Both the position numbers and the translations under genes were made by a program. This document shows positions 1 to 5,287 of a DNA stretch of 5,287 bases, in pieces (within the stretch, counting starts at the first letter, position 1; each line of letters opens with the position of its first letter). The stretch comes from Reyranella sp. (lineage in GTDB: Bacteria > Pseudomonadota > Alphaproteobacteria > Reyranellales > Reyranellaceae): positions 1 to 5,287 of the forward strand of contig JADHLS010000468.1 in the NCBI GenBank assembly GCA_016780605.1, read 5' to 3'. The notes beneath the pieces were generated by a model. The model saw only the letters and a program-made list of their open reading frames with translations, searched no databases and was not told the DNA's origin.

Positions 1-2
1 AC

Positions 3-437
3 CAGGAAATGCATGTCGACGGCGGCGCCGCCATCCAGACGTTCCTCTATCCCTCCGCCCTCACGCGCAACCGCGCGCAAAGACAGCGCACCGGCCAGCC
101 GATCGTGAATGCGCGGGCCTTCATCATCCGCAACGGCCGGCTCCATCCGGAATGGGCCGCCGTCGAGCGGCGCACGCTCGGCATCGCCGGCCGCTCCATC
201 AACACCATGATCGCCATGTCCGGTTACAACGACGTGATCCGCATCTACACCATCACCCAGCGCGACGGCATCGACTACAACCTCGCCTATATCGGTCCGG
301 GCTTCACCGAAGTGCTGCCCTCGCCGTTCGATCTCGCCTACATGCGCGCTCTGTTCGACTACGGCTACCAGCAGGCGCTGCGCGGCTACGACTGGGCGAA
401 GAAGCCGCCAATCTTCTCGTCGCCCATCACCCGTTAG
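3..437 (+). CDS. Patatin-like phospholipase, C-terminal part (5' end outside window)
   Basis: This is the end of a patatin-family serine lipid acyl hydrolase. The reading frame is already open at base 3, before the first ATG at 9, so the gene almost certainly begins upstream and ATG 9 is internal. The sequence H-V-D-G-G (Asp codon at 18-20) matches the patatin Asp-Gly-Gly motif, which supplies the aspartate of the Ser-Asp catalytic dyad. The GxSxG nucleophile and oxyanion glycines would lie off the window. Downstream, a VERRTLGIAGRSI stretch, then YTITQRDGIDYNLAYI and an FDLAYMRALFDYGYQQA helix, fit the tail of bacterial patatin-like proteins. The family cleaves acyl esters of phospholipids or other lipids; substrate and location cannot be told from this part. 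It ends at TAG 435-437, about 195 bases before the next strong promoter, and is probably a separate transcript. The family call is firm; the exact role is unknown. Confidence 0.85.
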   Translation, partial: QEMHVDGGAAIQTFLYPSALTRNRAQRQRTGQPIVNARAFIIRNGRLHPEWAAVERRTLGIAGRSINTMIAMSGYNDVIRIYTITQRDGIDYNLAYIGPGFTEVLPSPFDLAYMRALFDYGYQQALRGYDWAKKPPIFSSPITR

Positions 438-548
438 GGTGACAGCACTGCCAGCACGTCGGTCGCGCACTCAAGCAGTCGTATGATGGCGTCTGCGGCA
501 CCCAGATATGGCGTCTCCTTGAGCGCCAAAAGTCGCAACAAAAGAACC

Positions 549-566
549 CGCTCGGCGGCGAGCGGC
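549..566. terminator. GC-rich hairpin, possible terminator
   Basis: A perfect 7-bp stem (CCGCTCG at 549-555 with CGAGCGG at 560-566) closes a GCGG tetraloop, 112 bases after the patatin stop. On the + strand the following CTGCTTT is only a weak U-tract. Read on the - strand, the stem is followed by GTTCTTTTGTTG, a better U-rich tail, so as an intrinsic terminator it would work more convincingly against antisense transcription. It may end the patatin transcript, insulate the downstream promoter, or be a chance hairpin. Confidence 0.35.
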
Positions 567-631
567 TGCTTTCCGGGGTCTCCTACGGTGCGAAAAAACT
601 CAGTGCAAATTGTCGGACCGCACTACAATTG

Positions 632-660
632 TTGACAATGAAGTGAACTTCAGTTATAGT
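632..660 (+). promoter_or_regulatory. Near-consensus sigma-70 promoter of the tetR-VOC-monooxygenase unit
   Basis: A perfect -35 hexamer TTGACA (632-637) and a -10 hexamer TATAGT (655-660, one mismatch to TATAAT) are separated by exactly 17 bases, in a segment visibly more AT-rich than the flanking genes. Transcription would start near 666-669, giving the tetR mRNA a 5' leader of roughly 160 nt. This is the strongest promoter-like sequence I found, and it points at the regulator and the two genes behind it. Confidence 0.65.
639..652. promoter_or_regulatory. 14-base dyad between -35 and -10, candidate TetR operator
   Basis: TGAAGT-GA-ACTTCA is an inverted repeat with perfect 6-base arms and a 2-base centre. 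It lies wholly within the 17-base promoter spacer, so a dimer bound here would block RNA polymerase. TetR-family dimers typically bind such short dyads near their own gene, and the first gene downstream is a TetR regulator, so autorepression relieved by a small ligand is the natural inference. The dyad is seen directly; the binding partner is inferred. Confidence 0.5.
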
Positions 661-666
661 CTGTGC

Positions 667-829
667 TGATGCTCCCGGGCATCGTCCGCTCTATGCATCG
701 TTCATCTGATCTGTGCGCCCCGGCCGACACCGCCTCGGGCGGGCACGATTTCACCTTACAGACAAGAGATGATATTTCGTTGAGCACATGGCTTGACTCT
801 TTGGATTTACATTTATAAGGTGAATTGTC
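667..829 (+). other. Long 5' leader of the tetR transcript
   Basis: This is the stretch between the predicted transcription start and the tetR start codon. It contains small hairpins (GATGC 668-672 with GCATC 679-683; CCGCC 730-734 with GGCGG 738-742, 3-base loop) and a 41-codon open frame (693-818) without a recognisable Shine-Dalgarno site. A weaker second promoter is conceivable at its end: TTGACT 793-798 and TATAAG 814-819, but the 15-base spacing is poor and the -10 overlaps the ribosome binding site. I recognise no known riboswitch and no conserved gene here. Confidence 0.35.
817..823 (+). promoter_or_regulatory. Ribosome binding site that fixes the TTG start of tetR
   Basis: AAGGTGA lies 6 bases before TTG 830-832. 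No ATG or GTG is available in frame before the DNA-binding domain; the first in-frame ATG (914-916) would delete its first helix. The site therefore supports TTG 830 as the true start. Confidence 0.6.
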
Positions 830-1501
830 TTGAAGAAAGCAAAATCGCCGACCCGGACCTATCAAAGTCCTTTGCGCGAAGCGCAGGCGGCCCTGACACG
901 CGAGCGCATCTTGATGGCGGCCAAGACCTATCTCGAGAAGCACGACCTGGAGAGCCTGTCGCTGCGCCAGCTCGCCGACCTCGCGGGCGTGTCGCCGCCC
1001 ACCGTCTACGCCCACTTCCGAACGGTCGACGACCTTGTCGAAGCCTTCTTCAACTGGCTGAGCCCGCGGCTTGGCCTGCGCACCCCGCTGCCGCCGCTGG
1101 AACGGTTCGGCGAGTTGCCTCATGCGCTATTTCCCAATTACGAGGCCTACGGCGCGCTGCTGCGCAACCTGATGAACAAGCCGTCGTGGGATCGCCAGCG
1201 CACGGTCGATCGCGGCCAGCGCCACAGCAGCTGGATCGCCGCGGTGGGCGAGGCGATGCCTCATCTCTCGCCTGAGCAACGCCGGCGCGGTGCCAAGGTC
1301 GTTTCCGCCTTCTTCACGCCGACCGTCTGGCGCTGGCTGGTCGACAGCGGTGAGTTCGAGCCCAAGGAAGCCGAACAGGTCGCCGCCTGGACCATCAACG
1401 CGCTGATCGACGCCTTGAAGCGCGACGCGTCGGGTCTCGACGATCCGCCGCCGCACAAGCCCGGTCGTCTCGCCGCCAACCGAAAGGAGTCGGCGCAGTG
1501 A
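830..1501 (+). CDS. TetR-family transcriptional regulator
   Basis: A 223-aa protein, normal for TetR repressors. Residues about 23-69 form the N-terminal DNA-binding domain: helix 1 TRERILMAAKTYL, then the helix-turn-helix around 44-63 with LSLRQLADLAGVS, PPTVYAHF as recognition helix, and the DDLVEAFF start of helix 4. The remainder is a helical ligand-binding and dimerisation region that cannot be assigned to an inducer. TTG start with AAGGTGA 6 bases upstream. The promoter ahead carries a 14-base dyad between -35 and -10, suggesting autorepression. The stop overlaps the GTG start of the next gene by 4 bases, so the regulator heads a polycistronic unit with the VOC protein and the flavin monooxygenase and probably senses their substrate. 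The tail after about residue 200 (DDPPPHKPGRLAANRK) is polar and likely disordered. Family assignment is firm; the target is inference. Confidence 0.9.
   Translation: MKKAKSPTRTYQSPLREAQAALTRERILMAAKTYLEKHDLESLSLRQLADLAGVSPPTVYAHFRTVDDLVEAFFNWLSPRLGLRTPLPPLERFGELPHALFPNYEAYGALLRNLMNKPSWDRQRTVDRGQRHSSWIAAVGEAMPHLSPEQRRRGAKVVSAFFTPTVWRWLVDSGEFEPKEAEQVAAWTINALIDALKRDASGLDDPPPHKPGRLAANRKESAQ
1483..1489 (+). promoter_or_regulatory. Ribosome binding site for the GTG start of the VOC gene
   Basis: AAAGGAG, a strong Shine-Dalgarno sequence, lies inside the end of tetR, 8 bases before GTG 1498-1500. It selects GTG 1498 and creates the GTGA start/stop overlap typical of translational coupling. Confidence 0.65.
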
Positions 1502-1986
1502 TCCATCATGTGTCCATTCCCGCGCGCGATCCCATGGCGGTGGCCCGCGTGCTGGCCGAGCTGATCGGCGGCCGCGCCTACCGCTTTCCCGGCCCGTTGC
1601 CCGGCGCCGCCATGGCGGTCAGCGGCGATCGTTACGGCACCATGATCGAAATCTATCCCGACAACGTCGTGATGACGCCTGGAGACGCCGACGGACCTGT
1701 CGCTTACCGCGTCGACGCCGAGAGCCGCCGTCATCTCGGCTTCCACGCGCTGCTATCGGTGCCGCACGACCGCGCCACGATCGAGCGCATCGGCGGGGCG
1801 GCCGGTTGGCGCACGAAGTTCTTCAGCCGCGCCGCGCCCGGCCTGCCGCCGGTCTTCCACGTCGTCGAGCTGTGGGTCGAGAATCGATTTCTGCTCGAGG
1901 TCGTGCCGGCCGACATGATCGACGTCTACGAAACCTACATGCAGATCGCGCGCATGGACGCGCTCGATCTCGCACTCAATCCGTAA
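1498..1986 (+). CDS. VOC-superfamily (glyoxalase/bleomycin-resistance/dioxygenase fold) protein
   Basis: A 162-aa cytoplasmic protein that looks like two beta-alpha-beta-beta-beta modules of the vicinal oxygen chelate fold. Module 1 opens with IHHVSIPARD and a helix, and ends in a MIEIYP strand (Glu51). Module 2 opens with LGFHALLSVP (His83) and ends in RFLLEVVP (Glu134). With His4 these give His/Glu/His/Glu at the usual VOC metal-ligand positions, so a bound divalent metal is plausible. Members include glyoxalases, ring-cleaving dioxygenases, epimerases and drug-binding resistance proteins; sequence alone does not choose. GTG start with AAAGGAG 8 bases upstream, overlapping the tetR stop by 4 bases, and only 33 bases before the monooxygenase. 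Context suggests it acts on, or protects from, the substrate or product of that enzyme. The fold is fairly sure; the activity is unknown. Confidence 0.75.
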   Translation: MIHHVSIPARDPMAVARVLAELIGGRAYRFPGPLPGAAMAVSGDRYGTMIEIYPDNVVMTPGDADGPVAYRVDAESRRHLGFHALLSVPHDRATIERIGGAAGWRTKFFSRAAPGLPPVFHVVELWVENRFLLEVVPADMIDVYETYMQIARMDALDLALNP

Positions 1987-2019
1987 CCGTCGCGCTCGAC
2001 GCGCCTTTTAGAGGGGGCA

Positions 2020-3612
2020 ATGATGTCTGTGGAGAATGCTGCCGAAGTTCTGATCGTGGGCGCTGGCCCGACCGGCCTGTCGCTGGCCATTACGCTGCGC
2101 CGCCATGGCATCCCGGTACGCATCGTCGATCGCGCGGCGCAACCCACCGCAGTGTCCAAGGCTCTTGCGCTGTGGAGCGCCAGCCTGGAAGCCCTACAGG
2201 GCATGGGCGTCGTCGATCGCTTCGTCGCCGAGGGTCAGCGCTTGAGCGCGCTGTGCGTCGGCGAGGGTGATCGCAGGCTCGCTACCCTGGCCGTCGGTGA
2301 GGGCATCGACAGCGCCTTTCCCTTCCCGCTGCTTCTGCCGCAATCGCGCACCGAGGCCCTGTTGACGGCGCGTCTCGGCGAACTGGGTGTCGCCATCGAG
2401 CGCAACGTCGAGCTGATCGGCGTCGGGCAAGATGCCACCGGCGTCACCGCCACCTTGCGCCGGGCCGACGGCGGTGCGGAGGTCGTGCGGACCAAATATC
2501 TGGCAGGCTGCGACGGTGCGCGCAGCGCAGTGCGCCAGACCTTGGATATCCCGTTCGAAGGCTACACCGAGCCGCAAACCTTCCTGCTGGCCGACGTGAA
2601 GATCGACGGCGGCGATCTCGATCATCGCAGCATCTATCTGTGGTGGCACAATGGCGGCACCATCGCGATGTTCCCCTTCGGCAACGAGGTTTGGCGCATC
2701 TTCTCCATGCGCGGAGAGGATTCGCCGCAGGGTGACGAGCCGGCGACGCTCGAGGAGATGCAGTATTGCGTCGATCGCTACGGACCCAGCGGCCTGAAGC
2801 TGCGTGATCCAAGCTGGCTGTCGATCTTCCGCATCAACGAGCGGCTGGCGGCACGCTATCGTGCCGGCCGCTGCTTCCTGGCGGGCGACGCCGCCCATAT
2901 CCATTCGCCGGCCGGCGGGCAGGGTATGAACACGGGCATCCAGGATGCGGTCAACCTCGGCTGGAAGCTTGCCTATGTGCTGAAAGGGGCGGGTGACAGC
3001 GACCTGCTGCTCGACAGCTACGAGGCCGAGCGCCGGCCGATCGCGCGCGCGGTCATCGACGCGGCGGCGCAGAAGCAGCATCTCTCCTTCGGCGCCAGCA
3101 AGCTCACCAGCAGGATCCGCAACATGGCGGTCTCGATCTTCGGCAATATTCCGGCCGTCCATCGCAAGCTGCAGGTCGAGCTGTCCGAGACCGAATTCGC
3201 CTATCGCGACGGGCCGCTGGTGGCGTTGGCGGCGGGCAAGCTCGGCGGCAAGCGTACCGATGTCGGCACCCGGGCGCGCGAAGCGTCCATCGTCGATGGA
3301 CCCGATGGCAAGAGCGCCAGCCTGTGGCCTTACCTGTCGGCGCCACGGCACAGCCTCTTGGTTTTCGAGGACGAGAACCATCCGATCCCGTTGAACGACG
3401 CTTTACAGCAGGCCGGTGACAGGCTGCAGGTCCTGCGTCTTGGCAGCAGCCGGGATCCCGACGGCGAGGTGCGCAGCCGCTACCAGCTGAAGGGGCCGGG
3501 CTGGGTGTTGGTCCGGCCGGATCAGGTCGTCGCGGCGCGCGGCGTCGGCGCTGATTTCAGTTCGTTGCATGCCTATGCAGCCCGGGTGCTGCATCCCGGC
3601 GTCGCGGCCTGA
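2020..3612 (+). CDS. Class A FAD-dependent aromatic-ring monooxygenase (PheA/TfdB/MhpA-like)
   Basis: A 530-aa single-component flavoprotein hydroxylase, expected to use NAD(P)H and O2 to hydroxylate a phenolic or quinone-like ring in the cytoplasm. All three class A fingerprints are present: GxGxxG as GAGPTG at 14-19 in an N-terminal Rossmann fold, the DG motif as GCDGARSAVR (D165-G166), and the GD motif as GDAAHIHSPAGGQGMN (G289-D290), followed by QDAVNLGWKLAYVLKG. Residues about 180-280 make the beta-sheet substrate domain. Residues about 400-525 fit the C-terminal thioredoxin-like domain of phenol-hydroxylase relatives, ending in GWVLVRPDQVVAARG. Either ATG 2020 or ATG 2023 may be used; GAGG at 2011-2014 sits 5 or 8 bases upstream. 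It is the third gene after tetR and the VOC protein, with no clear promoter in the 33-base gap. Substrate not predictable; anthracycline, rifamycin or tetracycline-type hydroxylases share this architecture. Confidence 0.9.
   Translation: MMSVENAAEVLIVGAGPTGLSLAITLRRHGIPVRIVDRAAQPTAVSKALALWSASLEALQGMGVVDRFVAEGQRLSALCVGEGDRRLATLAVGEGIDSAFPFPLLLPQSRTEALLTARLGELGVAIERNVELIGVGQDATGVTATLRRADGGAEVVRTKYLAGCDGARSAVRQTLDIPFEGYTEPQTFLLADVKIDGGDLDHRSIYLWWHNGGTIAMFPFGNEVWRIFSMRGEDSPQGDEPATLEEMQYCVDRYGPSGLKLRDPSWLSIFRINERLAARYRAGRCFLAGDAAHIHSPAGGQGMNTGIQDAVNLGWKLAYVLKGAGDSDLLLDSYEAERRPIARAVIDAAAQKQHLSFGASKLTSRIRNMAVSIFGNIPAVHRKLQVELSETEFAYRDGPLVALAAGKLGGKRTDVGTRAREASIVDGPDGKSASLWPYLSAPRHSLLVFEDENHPIPLNDALQQAGDRLQVLRLGSSRDPDGEVRSRYQLKGPGWVLVRPDQVVAARGVGADFSSLHAYAARVLHPGVAA
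3575..3594 (+). other. Hairpin at the 3' end of the monooxygenase gene
   Basis: ATGCAGC (3575-3581) pairs perfectly with GCTGCAT (3588-3594) around a 6-base loop, just inside the coding end. No U-tract follows, so it is not a classical terminator, but it could stabilise the mRNA 3' end. Its left arm and loop belong to a 13-base direct repeat found again downstream. Confidence 0.35.
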
Positions 3613-3656
3613 TCATCGGAATGCAATCTCCTTCAGTCATGCTTGCAGCCCGGGTG
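3576..3656 (+). repeat. 13-base direct repeat TGCAGCCCGGGTG
   Basis: Identical copies lie at 3576-3588 (end of the monooxygenase gene) and 3644-3656 (intergenic), 68 bases apart. The similarity extends leftward imperfectly: CATGC precedes both (3568-3572 and 3638-3642), and TTCAGT precedes both (3556-3561 and 3632-3637). This suggests a decayed short tandem duplication of the gene end, though chance in GC-rich DNA is possible. Confidence 0.45.
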
Positions 3657-3699
3657 ATTTAAGTTACCTTCCAGTCCGGGGATAGGCAGGACTGAAGGA
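3629..3699 (+). repeat. Inverted repeats covering the pqiB ribosome binding site
   Basis: TCCTTCAGTC (3629-3638) is the exact reverse complement of GACTGAAGGA (3690-3699), with 51 bases between. The right arm contains the likely Shine-Dalgarno AAGGA (3695-3699). A nearer partner, CAGTCC (3672-3677) with GGACTG (3689-3694) and an 11-base loop, uses the same right arm, so the two pairings exclude each other. Either would shield the region just before the start codon in the mRNA. Confidence 0.4.
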
Positions 3700-3701
3700 C
3701 G

Positions 3702-5287
3702 ATGACTGAGAGCGGAGGGCCGGCAGAGCTGCCAACGGCGGGCGTCCATCGCCGCCGACGCATCCCGCTGATCTGGATCGTGCCGCTGCTGACCGGCCTG
3801 ATCGCCGCTTGGTTGGCCTGGGACACCATGTCCAAGAAAGGCCCGACCATCACCATCGCCTTCGACAGCGCCGCCGGCCTCACCGCCGGTCAGTCACAGC
3901 TCAAGTACAAGAACGTGGTGATGGGGACGGTGAGCAGCATCGGCATGTCGCCCGATTTCAACAAGGTGATCGTGACGATCGAAACGGTGCGCGAGGCCGA
4001 GGCCTTGCTCAACAACAAGACGATCTTCTGGGTGGTCAAGCCCGAGCTGTTCGCCGGCAGCCTCACCGGCCTGGAGACGCTGATCTCGGGCTCCTACATC
4101 GGCATGCGGCCGTCGGCCGAGCCCGGCACGCATAGACAACATCATTTCGTTGGCGAGCAGGATCCGCCGGTGCTGCAGGCCGGGACCAAGGGCACGACCT
4201 TCAAGCTCGACAGCAAGCGCCTGGGCTCGATCAGCCTCGGCTCGCCCATCTTCTTCCGCGACCTCGAGGTCGGCACCGTGCTCGGCTGGGACATCGCCGA
4301 CCTCGCGAGCAGGGTCACCATCCATGCCTTCGTGCGTGCGCCCTATGATCAATACGTGCATGTCGATTCGTCGTTCTGGAATGCCTCCGGCATATCGGTG
4401 AAGTTCGGCGGCGATGGCGTGCAGGTTCGCGTGGAATCGTTGCGGGCCGTGCTGCTGGGCGGCATTGCCTTCGAGACGCCGTTCGACACCAAACAGGCTA
4501 TCGCCGCTACCAACCAGGAATTTCCCCTCTATCGCAACTTCGATGATGCAAAGGCGGCAGGCTTCGGCCGGCAGATTCGCCTCTTGTCGTACTTCCCGGG
4601 ATCGGTTGCGGGGCTCGAGCCGGGCGCCCACGTCACCCTGCATGGCCTGCGCGTCGGCGAGGTGACCGATGTCGACCTGGTCTACGATCCCAAGCTCGAT
4701 CGCGTCGTCGTCCCCGTCCACTACCGCGTCGAGGCCGGCCGCATCCTCAACATCGCGGCAGCCGAGCAGACGAATGCCGAGAGCCTGGCCGAGGACATGA
4801 TCAAGCGCGGGATGCGCGCGACCCTGCAGTCGACCAGCATCATAACCGGCGCGAAAGAGATCGCGCTGGAACGCGTCCCCGACGCCAAGCCCGACACCAT
4901 GGAGAGAAAGGGGGATGTCTACATCATCCCGACCTCGGAGGTTGGCGGCTTCGACGCCATCACCCGGTCGGCCGCCGAGCTTTTGGGCAAGCTGAACCGC
5001 ATCGATTACGACAAGATCGGCAAGAGCCTCGAAGGTGCGGTCGGCGGCCTCGACACCATGATCAACGGCGAGCAGATGAAGCGCACGTTGACGGCCCTGG
5101 AGAAGGCGATGGTCGACGTCCAGGACATCGCCAAGAAGCTTGATCAGGAAGGCGCGCCGGCGCTGAAGCGGCTGCCGGCGATAGCCCAGCAATTGCAGGA
5201 TGCGCTGTCGACGGCTAACCGCCTGTTCGGGTCTCTCAATTCCGGTTACGGCGACGATTCGCGCTTCCGACGCGACCTCGACCGCCT
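3702..5287 (+). CDS. pqiB: PqiB/LetB-like MCE-domain lipid-transport protein (3' end outside window)
   Basis: The frame from ATG 3702 stays open for 528 codons to the window edge. It encodes a cytoplasmic N-terminus ending in HRRRR, one membrane helix (about 21-40, IPLIWIVPLLTGLIAAWLAW), then three MCE domains in the periplasm: about 47-138 (starts GPTITIAF, ends SGSYIGM), 164-257 (starts GTTFKLDS, ends LLGGIAF) and 292 to about 355 (starts IRLLSYFPGSVAGLEPG). Residues from about 417 on are helical, like the C-terminal segment of PqiB. E. coli PqiB is about 546 aa, so most of the protein is here. PqiB-type proteins form hexameric tunnels carrying lipids between inner and outer membranes. An in-frame TGA at 3693 leaves ATG 3702 as the only sensible start; AAGGA ends 2 bases before it, unusually close, while AGGA 3688-3691 gives 10. 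No pqiA lies upstream in this window; pqiC may follow. Confidence 0.9.
   Translation, partial: MTESGGPAELPTAGVHRRRRIPLIWIVPLLTGLIAAWLAWDTMSKKGPTITIAFDSAAGLTAGQSQLKYKNVVMGTVSSIGMSPDFNKVIVTIETVREAEALLNNKTIFWVVKPELFAGSLTGLETLISGSYIGMRPSAEPGTHRQHHFVGEQDPPVLQAGTKGTTFKLDSKRLGSISLGSPIFFRDLEVGTVLGWDIADLASRVTIHAFVRAPYDQYVHVDSSFWNASGISVKFGGDGVQVRVESLRAVLLGGIAFETPFDTKQAIAATNQEFPLYRNFDDAKAAGFGRQIRLLSYFPGSVAGLEPGAHVTLHGLRVGEVTDVDLVYDPKLDRVVVPVHYRVEAGRILNIAAAEQTNAESLAEDMIKRGMRATLQSTSIITGAKEIALERVPDAKPDTMERKGDVYIIPTSEVGGFDAITRSAAELLGKLNRIDYDKIGKSLEGAVGGLDTMINGEQMKRTLTALEKAMVDVQDIAKKLDQEGAPALKRLPAIAQQLQDALSTANRLFGSLNSGYGDDSRFRRDLDR

Noticed and set aside
730..742. CCGCC-TCG-GGCGG hairpin as an intrinsic terminator in the tetR leader
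   Set aside because: The stem is short and no U-tract follows on either strand, so it is at most a leader hairpin.
650..1123. Minus-strand open frame (157 codons) across the leader and the tetR start
   Set aside because: It covers the AT-rich promoter and leader and the TetR DNA-binding domain. Its translation looks low-complexity (many Arg, Gln, Gly) where it opposes tetR, and it has no recognisable domain.
793..1275. Plus-strand open frame (160 codons) overlapping tetR in another frame
   Set aside because: Its translation is Arg/Ala/Pro-rich without motifs, whereas the frame starting at 830 encodes a clear helix-turn-helix.
2194..3381. Minus-strand open frame (395 codons) opposite the monooxygenase
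   Set aside because: The + strand carries all three FAD monooxygenase fingerprints. The antisense translation shows no domain and is a composition artefact.
3894..5192. Long minus-strand open frame (432 codons) opposite the pqiB-like gene
   Set aside because: It lies wholly within the + strand frame that shows a membrane helix and three MCE domains. Its translation is rich in Arg, His, Asp and Ala without recognisable motifs, as expected for the complement of a GC-rich gene.
1..5287. Insertion sequence, transposase, integrase, attachment site or CRISPR array
   Set aside because: No such coding sequence, no terminal inverted repeats with target duplications and no regularly spaced repeats were seen.

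Overview
The window is GC-rich and densely coding, with alternative TTG and GTG starts. Its protein types are common in Alphaproteobacteria: a patatin-like phospholipase ending HVDGG…, a TetR regulator beside a flavin monooxygenase, and a PqiB-type MCE protein. Alphaproteobacteria is the best guess, but the sequence does not fix a genus. I see no mobile element, CRISPR array, tRNA or rRNA.

Layout, all genes on the + strand: (1) bases 1-437, the C-terminal end of a patatin-like phospholipase whose catalytic Asp (DGG motif) lies just inside the window edge. (2) Bases 438-829, a 392-base non-coding region with a terminator-like hairpin, a near-consensus sigma-70 promoter (TTGACA, 17-base spacer, TATAGT), a 14-base dyad filling most of its spacer, and a leader of roughly 160 nt. 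(3) Bases 830-1501, a TetR-family regulator starting at TTG. (4) Bases 1498-1986, a small VOC-fold protein starting at GTG and overlapping the regulator stop by 4 bases. (5) Bases 2020-3612, a 530-aa class A FAD-dependent aromatic-ring monooxygenase. (6) Bases 3613-3701, a short intergenic segment with direct and inverted repeats. (7) Bases 3702 to the window end, a PqiB/LetB-like MCE protein open for 528 codons and cut by the edge.

The regulator, VOC protein and monooxygenase look like one co-transcribed unit: 4-base overlap, then a 33-base gap, with the only strong promoter ahead of the regulator. The likely reading is a substrate-responsive, self-repressed detoxification or catabolic operon, in which the flavoprotein hydroxylates an aromatic or quinone-like compound and the VOC protein acts on or sequesters a related compound. 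The substrate cannot be read from the sequence. The patatin and PqiB-like genes flanking it concern membrane lipids and are probably separate transcription units.

Nothing here is clearly a new biological system. The most interesting points are the operator-in-promoter architecture with its long leader, the unassigned TetR-VOC-monooxygenase cassette, a pqiB without pqiA immediately upstream, and the repeats around the pqiB ribosome binding site.
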